DNA of 64,000 bases from Ramlibacter paludis (GCF_022012305.1 NZ_JAKLTM010000004.1:1-64000), one strand, 5' to 3'. Shown: positions 18,264-27,719, counted from the stretch's first letter. Notes: generated from the sequence alone by a model not told the origin. Program-made: numbers and translations.

Positions 18264-18656
18264 TCAGCCGGCCGGCTGCCGCGCGTAACTCACGGTCAGC
18301 ATCTCCCACTGGTGCCCGTCCGGCACGTTCCAGTAGACCATCCGCCCGCCGTAATCGGTGTTGATGCGTCCTTCGCCGCCTCCGCGCACCTCCGAGCGGT
18401 AGGCGATCCCCGCCGCCTGCAGGCGTGCCAGGATCGCATCGAACTCCGCTTCGCTCACGCGGAAGCAGAAGTGGTAGACCTCGAAGGGCTCGTCGGTCTG
18501 GATGAAGTCCAGCGTGAGGCCGGCATTGACGTAGACCGGCGAAAAAGGCCCGAGCGGCGCCGCCGGCGACCAGGGCACGTCCAGCAGTTCGGCCAGGACG
18601 CGCGCCGACTCCACCGCGCTGTGCGATGGAACGATGGTGTGGTCCAGCGCGATCAC
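18264..18656 (-). CDS. VOC (glyoxalase/bleomycin-resistance) superfamily protein
   Basis: 130 residues from a GTG at 18656 that overlaps the stop of the TPR gene (GTGA). VOC-like features: an N-terminal ALDHTIVP strand carrying a metal-type His, FEVYHFCFRVSEAEFDAIL in the middle with HFCF, and a closing YWNVPDGHQWEMLTVSY with Glu in the usual third-ligand place. VOC proteins include metal-dependent lyases, dioxygenases and drug-binding proteins; the specific reaction cannot be inferred. It is the last gene of the leftward ATP-grasp/alpha-E/TPR unit. Confidence 0.8.
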   Translation of the reverse strand: MIALDHTIVPSHSAVESARVLAELLDVPWSPAAPLGPFSPVYVNAGLTLDFIQTDEPFEVYHFCFRVSEAEFDAILARLQAAGIAYRSEVRGGGEGRINTDYGGRMVYWNVPDGHQWEMLTVSYARQPAG

Positions 18657-20230
18657 GCCGGCACCCCGCCGGCGCGCGCGTGGCGCCATGCACCGAAGGC
18701 CTCCAGCAGCCTGCCGACCTGCTGCTCGCGCCCTTCCCCCGCGCTGCGCCGGAACAGGCGCGCACTCGGATACCAGGGCGAATCCTCGCGTTCGAGCAGC
18801 CAGCGCCAGTCGGGGTTGGGCGGCAGCAGCACCCACACCGGCTTGCCGAGCGCGCCGGCGAGATGGGCGATCGCCGTGTCGACGGTGACCACCAGGTCCA
18901 GCTGCTCGATCATGGCGGCGCTGTCGGTGAAGTCGTTCCAGTCACCGGTCAGGTCGGGCAGTTCCTCGCGATCCGGCCGCACGTCGGTCCACGGGCCGGC
19001 ATCGGCCTTCTGCAGGCTGAAGCACTGGACGCCCGGCTGCCGCCACAGCGGCGCGAGCAGCCCGAGCGGGACGGCCCGGTTGCGGTTGTTCACCTGGTGC
19101 AGCGACCCGGACCACGCGATGCCGACCTTCAGCGTGCCGGACCAGGCCGCCATGCGCGACTGCCAGCGCGTGCGCACGGGCTCGGGCGGCCGCAGGTAGG
19201 ACGCGGGCGCCGGAATCGTCTCGAGCGTCGTGCCAAAGCGGCCCGGCAGGTCCAGCAGGGCGGCGTGCGTGTGCACGTTCAGGTTGCGGCCCGGCACCAG
19301 GCATTCGACGCCGGGGAAGCTGGACTCCACCAGCGGCACCAGCTCCGGCTGCACCACGCAGCGCACCGTGGCGCCCAGCTCCTGCAGCCGCGGCACGTAG
19401 CGCAGGAACTGGATCACGTCGCCGAGCCCCTGCTCCGCATAGACCGCGATCGCCTTGCCTGCGAGCGAAGCCGAAGGCCCGGGCCATTCCGAGTCGGCGC
19501 GCCAGAAGCCCGGACGCTGCAGGCGCGCGCTGTCGTGCCAGCGCGTCTCGTAGCGCCGCCAGCCTTCACCCAGGCGGCCGGCCAGCAGCAGCGTGAACGC
19601 CAGGTCCAGCTCCGCCAGCAGGAAGCCGGGCAGGACTTCCAGCGACAGGCGCAGTTGCGCTTCGGCCTCAGCCAGCCGGTTCAGGTTCAGCAAGGCCGTG
19701 CCGAGGATGCGCAGCGCATAAGGATGCCTGGGCGCGATCTCGACGGCGCGCCGCGCATGCGCCAGCGCGCCTTCGAAGTCCTCCAGCCGCCACAGCACGC
19801 CGGCGAGATCCACGTGTGCCTCGAGCAGCGCCGGCTCCTTCTCCAGCGCGGCGCGGTACAGCACCGCGGCCGAATCGACGTCGCCCAGTTGCTCGCGGCA
19901 AAAACCGGCGTGCAGCAGGTTGGCCGCGCTGCGCGGGCCCAGGCCCTGCACCAGTTGCATGTAGAGGCGGTCGGCCTGCGCGTACTGCTTCTGCGCCAGC
20001 AGGACGTCGGCGAGGGCCTGCACGGGCTCGGCCGCGGAAGGCGCGAGGCGCATGGCGTCGCTCAGCCAGGCCGCGGCGCTCGCGAGGTCGCCGGTGGCCG
20101 CGTGCGCACGCGCGAGGCCCAGGCGGGCGGCCAGCGAGCCGGGCTCGGCCTGCACGGCGCCCAGGTAGGCAGCCACCGCCTCGTGGTTGCGGCCCGCGGC
20201 AAGGAGACTGGCGCCCTGCGCCGGCGTCAT
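18653..20230 (-). CDS. TPR protein with C-terminal glycosyltransferase-like domain
   Basis: 525 residues. About six tetratricopeptide repeats fill residues 1-210 (helical pairs with the W/L-G-Y-A-F-P pattern, for example LLEAHVDLAGVLWRLEDFEGALAHARRAVE). The C-terminal part (about 240-515) resembles GT-B glycosyltransferases of the heptosyltransferase/O-GlcNAc-transferase type found behind TPRs: YAEQGLGDVIQFLRYVPRL, then KVGIAWSGS and a nucleotide-end segment DLVVTVDTAIAHLAGALGKPVWVLLP. It may glycosylate a protein or peptide. Its ATG overlaps the alpha-E stop codon (TCATG in reverse), so it is cotranslated with the ligase pair upstream. Confidence 0.82.
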   Translation of the reverse strand: MTPAQGASLLAAGRNHEAVAAYLGAVQAEPGSLAARLGLARAHAATGDLASAAAWLSDAMRLAPSAAEPVQALADVLLAQKQYAQADRLYMQLVQGLGPRSAANLLHAGFCREQLGDVDSAAVLYRAALEKEPALLEAHVDLAGVLWRLEDFEGALAHARRAVEIAPRHPYALRILGTALLNLNRLAEAEAQLRLSLEVLPGFLLAELDLAFTLLLAGRLGEGWRRYETRWHDSARLQRPGFWRADSEWPGPSASLAGKAIAVYAEQGLGDVIQFLRYVPRLQELGATVRCVVQPELVPLVESSFPGVECLVPGRNLNVHTHAALLDLPGRFGTTLETIPAPASYLRPPEPVRTRWQSRMAAWSGTLKVGIAWSGSLHQVNNRNRAVPLGLLAPLWRQPGVQCFSLQKADAGPWTDVRPDREELPDLTGDWNDFTDSAAMIEQLDLVVTVDTAIAHLAGALGKPVWVLLPPNPDWRWLLEREDSPWYPSARLFRRSAGEGREQQVGRLLEAFGAWRHARAGGVPA

Positions 20231-21183
20231 GCCGGGATCAGGAAGTCACGGCTGATGCGCGCGCCCAGGTCGTTGACCCGGTCCAGGAACTGCGTCAGGA
20301 AGGCGTGCAGGCCGTTGGCGAGGATTTCCTCGATATGGCCGTACTGCAGTTCCGCCCGGATCTTGCCCGCGTGGCGCTGCGTTTCGGCCGACTGGTCGTT
20401 GGCCACCATCGCCAGGTTGGCCACCACTTCGTTCATGCTCGCATGCAGCGAGCGCGGCATGTCCGGCCGCAGGATCAGCAGGTCGGCCACGCGTTCCGGC
20501 CGGATCACGTCGCGGTAGACCTTGCGGTAGATCTCGAAGCCGGACACCGAGCGCAGGATGGCGCTCCAGTGGTAGAAGTCGTACTCCTGGTCCTTCTCGC
20601 TGGCGGCGCCGAAGAAGTCGCTCTGCACCGCGTGGAACTTCACGTCGACCAGCCGCGCCGTGTTGTCGGCGCGCTCGAGGAAGGTGCCCAGGCGCATGAA
20701 GTGCAGCGCCTCGTCCATCAGCATGGTGCCGACGGTCACGCCGCGCGACAGGTGCGAGCGGAACTTGACCCATTCGAAGAACTGGCCGGGGTCGCGCTCG
20801 AACTCGCCGCCCGCCAGCATGCGGTTGATCTCCAGCCAGGTCTGGTTCTGCGTTTCCCAGGCCTCGGTGGTGAGCGAGCCGCGCACGGCCCGCGCGTTCT
20901 CGCGCGCGGCGCGCAGGCAGGAGACGATCGACGAGGGATTGCTCTCGTCGCGCACCATGAACTGCATCACGCGCTGCGGGTCGACCTCGCCGCCGTGCTT
21001 CTTGCTGTACAGGGGCATCAGCTCGCTGATGGACAGCATGCCCTGCCAGCCGACCTTCGACACGGCCGCCGATTGAGGCAGCAGCGAGGTCTGGTAGTTG
21101 ACGTCGAGCATGCGGGCGGTGTTCTCGGCACGCTCGGTGTAGCGGGCCATCCAGAACAGGTGGTCGGCGGTGCGGGACAGCAT
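20227..21183 (-). CDS. Alpha-E domain protein (DUF403)
   Basis: 318 residues from the ATG at 21183; an in-frame ATG 39 bases upstream lies inside the ATP-grasp gene and is not needed. It opens with the diagnostic MLSRTADHLFWMARYTERAENTARML, which carries the conserved RYxERAEN, and continues as an all-helical protein. Alpha-E proteins are encoded beside circularly permuted ATP-grasp ligases and transglutaminases across bacteria. Their predicted role is in a peptide-synthesis or peptide-tagging pathway, with no reaction established. Here the start is one base after the ATP-grasp stop, so the two are coupled. A second copy is the C-terminal third of the fusion at 44573-47173. Confidence 0.93.
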   Translation of the reverse strand: MLSRTADHLFWMARYTERAENTARMLDVNYQTSLLPQSAAVSKVGWQGMLSISELMPLYSKKHGGEVDPQRVMQFMVRDESNPSSIVSCLRAARENARAVRGSLTTEAWETQNQTWLEINRMLAGGEFERDPGQFFEWVKFRSHLSRGVTVGTMLMDEALHFMRLGTFLERADNTARLVDVKFHAVQSDFFGAASEKDQEYDFYHWSAILRSVSGFEIYRKVYRDVIRPERVADLLILRPDMPRSLHASMNEVVANLAMVANDQSAETQRHAGKIRAELQYGHIEEILANGLHAFLTQFLDRVNDLGARISRDFLIPA

Positions 21184-21184
21184 G

Positions 21185-22681
21185 TCAGACTTCCAGGATC
21201 CAGGTGTCCTTGGTGCCGCCACCCTGGGACGAATTGACGACCAGCGAACCTTCCTTGAGCGCGACGCGCGTCAGGCCGCCCGGCACCATCTGCACCTCCT
21301 TGCCCGAAAGCACGAAGGGGCGCAGGTCGATGTGGCGCGGCGCGATGCCCTTCTCGACGAAGGTCGGGCAGCTGGAGAGCGACAGCGTGGGCTGGGCGAT
21401 GTAGCCCTCGGGCTTGGCCTGCAGGGCGCGGCGGAACTCCTCGATCTCGGCCTGGCTCGCGGCCGGGCCCACCAGCATGCCGTAGCCGCCGGCGCCGTGC
21501 ACCTCCTTGACCACCAGGTCCTTCAGGTTGGCCAGCACGTAGCTCAGCTCCTTCGGGTCGCGGCACATGTAGGTGGGCACGTTCGACAGGATCGGCTTCT
21601 CCCCCAGGTAGAACTCGATCATCTTGGGCACGTAGGGGTAGATCGACTTGTCGTCCGCCACGCCGGTGCCGATGGCGTTGCACAGGGCAACGTTGCCGGC
21701 GCGGTAGGCGTTCAGGAGGCCGGCGGTGCCGAGCGTGGAGGTGGGGCGGAACACCGACGGGTCGAGGAAGTCGTCGTCGACGCGGCGGTAGATCACGTCG
21801 ACCCGCTTGGGGCCGCGCGTCGTGCGCATGTAGACGAAGCTGTCCTTCACGAACAGGTCCTGGCCCTCGACCAGCTCCACGCCCATCTGCTGGGCGAGGA
21901 AGGCGTGCTCGAAGTAGGCGCTGTTGTACATGCCGGGCGTGAGCACCACCACCGTCGGATCGTCGGTGGTCGACGGCGCCGAGGCGCGCAACGTCTCCAG
22001 CAGCAGGTCGGGGTAGTGCATGACCGGCGCCACCTGGTAGCTGCTGAACAGCTCGGGGAAGAGCCGCATCATCATCTTGCGGTCTTCCAGCATGTAGCTC
22101 ACGCCGCTGGGCACGCGCAGGTTGTCCTCCAGCACGTAGTACTCGCCCTCGCCCTGCGCATTGGGGGCGCGCACGATGTCGATGCCGGCGATGTGCGAGT
22201 AGATGTTGTTGGGGACGTTCACGCCCATCATCTCGGCGCGGAACTGGGCGTTGCCCTTGATCTGCTGCTCCGGCATGACGCCGGCCTTGATGATTTCCTG
22301 CTCGTGGTAGACGTCGTGGATGAAGCGGTTGAGCGCAGTGACGCGCTGCACCAGCCCCTTTTCCATGAGGCGCCATTCGGCGGCGGGGATGATGCGGGGA
22401 ATCAGGTCGAACGGGATCAGCCTTTCCGTGCCGGCGCCGTCCTCGTCCTTGGCGCCGTAGACCGCAAACGTGATGCCGACGCGGCGGAAGATCATTTCCG
22501 CTTCCTCGCGCCGCGACCGCATCATCTCCTGCGGCTGGCGGCCCAGCCACTGGGCGTAGGTGCGGTAGTGGTCGCGCACGCCCTGCGCCTGCGCCTGCGA
22601 CATCCCACCCATGGACTGCGACTGAAACTGGAAGGGCCCGATGCCAGGCATCTCGGCAAACATCTCGTCGAATTTGTGCAT
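21185..22681 (-). CDS. Circularly permuted type 2 ATP-grasp ligase (DUF404/DUF407)
   Basis: 498 residues from the ATG at 22681 (MHKFDEMFAEMPGIGPFQFQ); an alternative ATG 7 codons earlier is less family-like. Landmarks: FIHDVYHEQEIIKAG, RVPSGVSYMLEDRKMMM, the long VVVLTPGMYNSAYFEHAFLA stretch, GAGGYGMLVGPAAS as the nucleotide-binding glycine loop, and the C-terminal SSQGGGTKDTWILEV. ATP-grasp enzymes join a carboxylate to an amine through an acyl phosphate. This permuted class is predicted to make or extend peptides together with alpha-E proteins; substrates are unknown. It begins the coupled unit ATP-grasp, alpha-E, TPR, VOC, 45 bases downstream of comEC. Confidence 0.93.
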   Translation of the reverse strand: MHKFDEMFAEMPGIGPFQFQSQSMGGMSQAQAQGVRDHYRTYAQWLGRQPQEMMRSRREEAEMIFRRVGITFAVYGAKDEDGAGTERLIPFDLIPRIIPAAEWRLMEKGLVQRVTALNRFIHDVYHEQEIIKAGVMPEQQIKGNAQFRAEMMGVNVPNNIYSHIAGIDIVRAPNAQGEGEYYVLEDNLRVPSGVSYMLEDRKMMMRLFPELFSSYQVAPVMHYPDLLLETLRASAPSTTDDPTVVVLTPGMYNSAYFEHAFLAQQMGVELVEGQDLFVKDSFVYMRTTRGPKRVDVIYRRVDDDFLDPSVFRPTSTLGTAGLLNAYRAGNVALCNAIGTGVADDKSIYPYVPKMIEFYLGEKPILSNVPTYMCRDPKELSYVLANLKDLVVKEVHGAGGYGMLVGPAASQAEIEEFRRALQAKPEGYIAQPTLSLSSCPTFVEKGIAPRHIDLRPFVLSGKEVQMVPGGLTRVALKEGSLVVNSSQGGGTKDTWILEV

Positions 22682-22726
22682 CGGTGCATTTCTCCAGCGC
22701 ACAGGATAGCAAGTTCCAGGCCGCCG

Positions 22727-25111
22727 TCAGGGTGGTTTTGCGAGGTGGCGCCAGTACTTCGGATCGCGCTCGCGCTCGCACTGCACCATGCCGGCCTGCT
22801 GCGAGCTCCAGCGGGCCGCGCCGCAGGCCGCGGAGACGACCAGGGCGATGTCGCGGCCGCGGTAGCGCGCGACGACGTCGGCGGCCGGATGGCCGAAGCG
22901 ATTGCGGTAGCCCGCCTGCACGAGGGCGGCGCGCGGGGCGACCGCGTCCAGGAAGGCCTCGCTCGACGAGGTGCGGCTGCCGTGGTGCGGAACGAGCAGC
23001 ACGTCGGCCTTCAGCCGGCCCGGCGCTTCCAGCAGCGCGGCCTCCTGCGGCTTTTCGATGTCGCCGGCCAGCAGCACGCTGGCGCCGGCACTGGCCATGC
23101 GCAGCACGCAGCTCATCGCGTTGGGGCGCTGCGCCAGCTCGTAGTCCGCGGGCTGGGGATGCAGCATCTCGAACTGCACGCCGTCCCAGGTCCACGACTG
23201 GCCGGCGGCGCAGCGGGTCGCGCGGCGCAGCGCCTGCAAGGGGTGGCTGTCTTCCAGGGAGCTGAGGAGCGCCGCGCCGGGCTGCATGCGCAGCACGGCC
23301 GCGGCGCCGCCGGTGTGATCGAGGTCGCGGTGGCTCAGGACCAGCAAGGCCACGCGCTCGTCCCAGGCTCGCAACAGCGGCACCAGCACGCGCTGCCCGG
23401 CGTCCGTCTCGCGGCTGTAGCCTGGGCCGGCGTCGTAGACCAGGGTGTGGCCGGCGGTGCGCACCACCACGGCATTGCCCTGGCCGACGTCGGCGGCCAG
23501 CAGCTCGAACTCGCCGGGCGGTGGCCGCGGCGCCTGCCAGAGCAGCACCGGCAGCAGCAGCGGCAGGCCGAGCGCGCGCGCCGTCACCGGCAGCGGCATC
23601 ACCAGCAGCATGCCGCCCAGCACGCCGGCTGCACCGGCCCACAGCGGCGCGGCCGGCGCCGACCAGGTCGCCAGCGGCCAGGCGGCCAGCCATTGCAGCA
23701 CCGTGGCCAGCGCCTCGACCGCCCACGCGGCGGGCGTCCAGAGCCAGGGCAGGACCACGCCCGCCAGCCCCAGGGGCGTGACCACCAGCGTCACCCAGGG
23801 AATCGCACCGAGGTTGGCCAGCAGCCCGACCAGCGACACCTGCCCGAACAGCAGCAGCGACAGCGGCGTGAGGGCGAGCGTCACCACCCATTGCTCGCGC
23901 GCCATGGCCTGCAGCGCCGCCAGCAGGCGGTGCCGCGTCGAGGGCTGCACCGGCTGGGCGCGCACGCCGCTGTCGGTGGCGAACAGCACGCCCACCGCCA
24001 CGAAACTGAGCCAGAAGCCGGGCTGCGTCAACGCCCAGGGATCGACCGTCACCACCGTCGCACACGCCAGCAGCCAGACCACGGGCCAGGGCCAGTCCCG
24101 CGCGCCCAGCCGCAGCAAGGCCACGCAGGCCAGCATCCAGATCGTGCGCTGGGAAGGCACGCCCCAGCCGCTGAACACCGCATAGGCCGTGGCCAGCACC
24201 AGCCCGCCCAGCAGCGCCGCGTGTTGCGCCGGCCAGGCCAGGCAGAGCGCGGTGCTGCGGCGCCACAGCGCGCCAATCAGCCAGGCCGCCGCCCAGGCAA
24301 ACATCGTCACGTGCAGGCCCGAGATGCTCATGAGGTGGGCGACGCCGGTGGCGCGGAACACGTCCCAGTCGGCGCGCTCGATCGCGCCTTGGTCGCCGAC
24401 CACCAGCGCCGCCAGCACGCCGGCCAGCCGCGGGTCCGCGACGCGCGCATAGAGCGCTTCGCGCACCGCGTGGCGCAGCTGCTCCACCGGCTTGCGCCAG
24501 GTCGCCGCAATGCGCTGCGGCCGCGGATCGCGCGGGCCGGCGCGCACGTAGCCGGTGGCCTGCAGGCCCTGCTCCCACAGCCACAGCTCGTAGTCGAAGC
24601 CATGCGGGTTGACCTGGCCGTGCGGCGCCTTCAGCCGCGCCGCCAGCTGCCAGCGCTCGCCCGGCTTCAGGTCTGCCGGCAGGCCGGTGCCGCCTTCGTT
24701 GCCGTACCAGCCAAGCAGCACCTGCGGCGGCAGCACGACCGGGCTGTCGCCGGCACGCGCGGACTCCACGTCGAAACGGAAACGCAGCCCTGCCTCGCCC
24801 CGGTGCGGCATGGCGGCCACGATGCCGGTCAGCACCAGGTCACGGCCTTCGAGCGCCGGATCCAGCGCGTCGGCCAGGTAGGCATGGGCGCGCCAGCCGG
24901 TGGCGCCCGCGCCCACGGCGGCCAGGGCAAGCAGCAGCAGGACGGCGCGCGCCACTCCCCGCGCGCGCCCGGCTAGCACGCCAGCGAGCAGGCCCAGGAC
25001 GAGGCATGCCTGGTAGGAAGGCAGCGACCACAACCGCGGCTGCTGCAACTGGAGGGCCGGCCCGAGCACCAGGCCCAGCAGCGCGGGAGCAAGGGAGGAC
25101 GCCGGCTTCAC
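22727..25111 (-). CDS. comEC: ComEC/Rec2-type DNA uptake channel
   Basis: 794 residues from a GTG at 25111. It has an N-terminal membrane and DUF4131/OB-like region, a central competence domain with many helices (for example GVAHLMSISGLHVTMFAWAAAWL, typical of ComEC), and a C-terminal metallo-beta-lactamase-like domain with LSHRDLDHTGGAAAV and VPHHGSRTSSSEAFL. ComEC carries single-stranded transforming DNA across the inner membrane; the C-terminal domain may be a nuclease. It lies 61 bases after cheB on the same strand, so it could be read from the chemosensory locus, though no terminator or promoter was resolved between them. No other competence gene is in the window. Confidence 0.95.
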   Translation of the reverse strand: MKPASSLAPALLGLVLGPALQLQQPRLWSLPSYQACLVLGLLAGVLAGRARGVARAVLLLLALAAVGAGATGWRAHAYLADALDPALEGRDLVLTGIVAAMPHRGEAGLRFRFDVESARAGDSPVVLPPQVLLGWYGNEGGTGLPADLKPGERWQLAARLKAPHGQVNPHGFDYELWLWEQGLQATGYVRAGPRDPRPQRIAATWRKPVEQLRHAVREALYARVADPRLAGVLAALVVGDQGAIERADWDVFRATGVAHLMSISGLHVTMFAWAAAWLIGALWRRSTALCLAWPAQHAALLGGLVLATAYAVFSGWGVPSQRTIWMLACVALLRLGARDWPWPVVWLLACATVVTVDPWALTQPGFWLSFVAVGVLFATDSGVRAQPVQPSTRHRLLAALQAMAREQWVVTLALTPLSLLLFGQVSLVGLLANLGAIPWVTLVVTPLGLAGVVLPWLWTPAAWAVEALATVLQWLAAWPLATWSAPAAPLWAGAAGVLGGMLLVMPLPVTARALGLPLLLPVLLWQAPRPPPGEFELLAADVGQGNAVVVRTAGHTLVYDAGPGYSRETDAGQRVLVPLLRAWDERVALLVLSHRDLDHTGGAAAVLRMQPGAALLSSLEDSHPLQALRRATRCAAGQSWTWDGVQFEMLHPQPADYELAQRPNAMSCVLRMASAGASVLLAGDIEKPQEAALLEAPGRLKADVLLVPHHGSRTSSSEAFLDAVAPRAALVQAGYRNRFGHPAADVVARYRGRDIALVVSAACGAARWSSQQAGMVQCERERDPKYWRHLAKPP

Positions 25112-25172
25112 CCGGGTTCAACGCCCGGAAGCCGCGGTCCGGGGACCGGGCTCCTCCTCCAGATGGAGGGCG

Positions 25173-26219
25173 TCAGGCCGCGGCCAGCGCTTCCAGCCGC
25201 CCGGCAATGTCGGGCAGGCCCAGCACTTCCTGCGCGCCGCCGAGCGCGATGGCCTGGCGCGGCATGCCGAAGACCACGCTGGTGGCCTCGTCCTGGGCGA
25301 TGGTGCGCGCACCGGTGCGGCGCAATTCCACCATCGCATCGGCGCCGTCGGCGCCCATGCCGGTCAGCATCACGCCGATGGCCTGCGCGCCGGCGGCGCG
25401 GGCGATCGAGCGGAACAGCGTGTCCACCGAAGGCCGGTGCCGGTTCACCGGCGGATCGTCCGTCACCCGCAGCTGGTAGCCCATGCCGCGGCGCATCAGC
25501 ACCAGGTGGCGGCCGCCGGGCGCGATGTAGGCCACGCCATTGCGCACGACCTCGCTGTCCTCGGCCTGCTTGACGTCCATCTCGCACAGCGCGTCGAGCC
25601 GGCGGGCGAAGGTCTCGGTGAAGCCGGTGGGCATGTGCTGCGCGATCAGGATCGGCGGCATGGTCGCCGGCAGGCCCGTCAGCACGTCGCGCAAGGCCTC
25701 GACGCCGCCGGTGGAAGCGCCGATGCCGATCACGCGGTGCTGCGCGGCCGGGCCGGTCAAGGTGCGTTGCACCAGGGGCAGCGGCGCGAAGCCGCTGGGA
25801 GGCGCGGGCGCGCGGCGATGGCGCACCACGCGCGCGCCGGACGCGGCGCGGATCTTGTCGGCGATTTCCTGGGCGCCGCTTTCCAGCTGGTCGAAGCTCG
25901 CCGGCTTGGGGAAGAAGTCCACCGCGCCCAGTTCCAGCGCGCGCATGGTCGTCTCGGCGCCCTGGCGCGTGAGCGACGAGATCATGATCACCGGCAGCGG
26001 CCGCATGGACATGAGGTTGCGCAGGAAATCGAGGCCGTTCATGCGCGGCATCTCGACGTCGAGCGTGATCACGTCGGGCGGCTGCTTGCGGATGCGGTCG
26101 ATGGCCAGCAGCGGGTCGGGCGAGGCGCCGACCAGCTCCATGTCCGGCTGGGACGCCACCACGCGCGACAGGAAGGCGCGCATGACGGCGGAATCGTCGA
26201 TGACGAGGACGCGGATCAT
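25173..26219 (-). CDS. cheB: Chemotaxis protein-glutamate methylesterase/glutaminase
   Basis: 348 residues. An N-terminal receiver domain (MIRVLVIDDSAVMR; phosphoacceptor Asp in ITLDVEMPRMNG) is joined by a linker to the methylesterase domain. The catalytic triad is seen as Ser in GIGASTGGVEAL, His in IAQHMPTGF and Asp in LTGMGADGADAM. It removes methyl groups from MCP glutamates and deamidates glutamines when phosphorylated by CheA. Its ATG overlaps the cheD stop by four bases. The frame stays open upstream only as a shadow of cheD. Confidence 0.97.
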   Translation of the reverse strand: MIRVLVIDDSAVMRAFLSRVVASQPDMELVGASPDPLLAIDRIRKQPPDVITLDVEMPRMNGLDFLRNLMSMRPLPVIMISSLTRQGAETTMRALELGAVDFFPKPASFDQLESGAQEIADKIRAASGARVVRHRRAPAPPSGFAPLPLVQRTLTGPAAQHRVIGIGASTGGVEALRDVLTGLPATMPPILIAQHMPTGFTETFARRLDALCEMDVKQAEDSEVVRNGVAYIAPGGRHLVLMRRGMGYQLRVTDDPPVNRHRPSVDTLFRSIARAAGAQAIGVMLTGMGADGADAMVELRRTGARTIAQDEATSVVFGMPRQAIALGGAQEVLGLPDIAGRLEALAAA

Positions 26220-26824
26220 CGGGGCGCGAAGATTTCGATGTCGCCGCCGCCGGACTTGACGTTGAGCTCGGACAGGTACTCGCGCTCGCGCTTCTGCAGC
26301 ACCGTGTCGCTCGGCGCGACCTGCAGGCGCTTCATCTGCACCTTGCCGGTGGCCGGGAAGAAATGCACCTTGCGCGGGCACACGTCCAGCAGGTCCTGGG
26401 CCGCCACCGGGATGCCTTCGACCTTCAGGAACTCCAGCACGAACTCGGCGTTCTTGGCGCCCACGTCCAGCTTGTCGAAACCGGCCAGCACGCGGGCGCC
26501 GCCGAAGACCTTGGCCACCAGCCGGCGGCGGTCGGCGCCCAGGTGCGTCATCTCGTTGATCAGCACCTCCATCGCGTAGACGCCGAAGCGCGCGGACGCC
26601 CTCCAGGTCGCGTTGGCCGCGGCACTGTCGCCGGGCAGCATGAAGTGGTTCATGCCGCCGATGCGGGCCACCGGGTCCCACAGGCAGGTGGAGACGCAGG
26701 AGCCGAGCACCGTGGTGATGGTCCCGGGGCCGGTGGCGGCGTGGTACTGGCCGGGCAGGATCTTGACCGCGTCCACCTGGAACTCTCGGTCGAAGTAGCG
26801 CACGGGGGTGGAAGCTTCGCTCAA
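26216..26824 (-). CDS. cheD: Chemoreceptor glutamine deamidase
   Basis: 202 residues. The CheD catalytic residues are visible: Cys in VLGSCVSTCLWDP and His in GGMNHFMLPG, with VKVFGGA-like VAKVFGGARVL further on. It deamidates receptor glutamines, adjusting methylation sites. The start appears to be TTG at 26824 (after GAGCAGCAG), 17 bases past the cheR stop; a GTG seven codons later is possible. It stands between cheR and cheB, the usual receptor-adaptation order. Confidence 0.94.
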   Translation of the reverse strand: MSEASTPVRYFDREFQVDAVKILPGQYHAATGPGTITTVLGSCVSTCLWDPVARIGGMNHFMLPGDSAAANATWRASARFGVYAMEVLINEMTHLGADRRRLVAKVFGGARVLAGFDKLDVGAKNAEFVLEFLKVEGIPVAAQDLLDVCPRKVHFFPATGKVQMKRLQVAPSDTVLQKREREYLSELNVKSGGGDIEIFAPR

Positions 26825-26840
26825 CTGCTGCTCGCGCCGC

Positions 26841-27719
26841 TCAGGGTCCGGCCAGGCGCTCGTAGGCAGTGCGGCCGCAGGACCGGAAGCCGGGATGCGC
26901 GGCAGGGAAACTTTCCGAATGGCCCACCATCAGCAGGCCGCCGGGGACGATCAGGTCGGCCAGCCGCGCCAGCAGGCGCTTCTGGGACTCGCGGTCGAAA
27001 TAGATGACGACGTTGCGGCAGAAGATCACGTCGTAGCGCTCCTGCGCCGGCCACGCGGGCGACTGCAGGTTCAGCTGGCCGAAGCGCACGCCGGCGCGCA
27101 GTTCGGGCCGCACGCTCACCAGGCCCTCGTTGGCGCCGGCGCCGCGCAGCAAGTGCTTGCGCAGCCGCTCGGGCGCCATGCCCTCGACGCGGTCGGCGCG
27201 GTAGACGCCGCCGGTGGCCGTCTTGATCACTTCGGTGTCGATGTCGGTGCCGACGATGTCGGCGGCGCAGCCCGCCTCGCGCAGCACCATCGCGATCGAC
27301 CACACCTCTTCGCCGGTGGAGCAGGCGCTGCTCCACACGCGCAGGGGCTGGCGCTGGCCGGCCCGGGCGCGGGCGTATTCCGCCAGCAGGTCGAAGTGAT
27401 GCGGTTCGCGGAAGAAGGCCGTGAGGTTGGTGGTGAGCGCGTTGACGAAGGCCTCGCGCTCGCTCGATTGCGGGGCCTGCACCAGTTCCAGGTATTCGCC
27501 GAAGCTCGTGGTGCCGCAGGCGCGCAGGCGCCGCAGCAGCCGGTTGTAGACCATGTTGCGCTTCTGCGGGCTGAGCTTGATGCCGGCGTAGCCGGAAATC
27601 AGGTCGCGCACCGTCGCGAAGTCGCGGTCGTTCAGCATGGCCGCCGCGCCGCCGCCTGCGTCCAGCCCCATGGGCGCGGACTGGAGGGCGGAGGCTGCGG
27701 AGGCGCCCCGGGCTTGCAC
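26841..27719 (-). CDS. cheR: Chemotaxis protein methyltransferase
   Basis: 292 residues if started at the GTG at 27719. That start is favoured because GGAAGGAA stands about 8 bases ahead, within the last codons of the upstream MCP gene; ATGs at 27737, 27671 and 27638 are alternatives. The N-terminal helical domain (TVRDLISGYAGIKLSPQKRNMVYNRL) is followed by the SAM-binding domain with WSSACSTGEEVWSIAM, VGTDIDTEV and VIFCRNVVIYFD. It methylates receptor glutamates. Two receptors in this locus end in a xWxxF pentapeptide of the kind that tethers CheR, so enzyme and receptors appear matched. Confidence 0.95.
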   Translation of the reverse strand: MQARGASAASALQSAPMGLDAGGGAAAMLNDRDFATVRDLISGYAGIKLSPQKRNMVYNRLLRRLRACGTTSFGEYLELVQAPQSSEREAFVNALTTNLTAFFREPHHFDLLAEYARARAGQRQPLRVWSSACSTGEEVWSIAMVLREAGCAADIVGTDIDTEVIKTATGGVYRADRVEGMAPERLRKHLLRGAGANEGLVSVRPELRAGVRFGQLNLQSPAWPAQERYDVIFCRNVVIYFDRESQKRLLARLADLIVPGGLLMVGHSESFPAAHPGFRSCGRTAYERLAGP

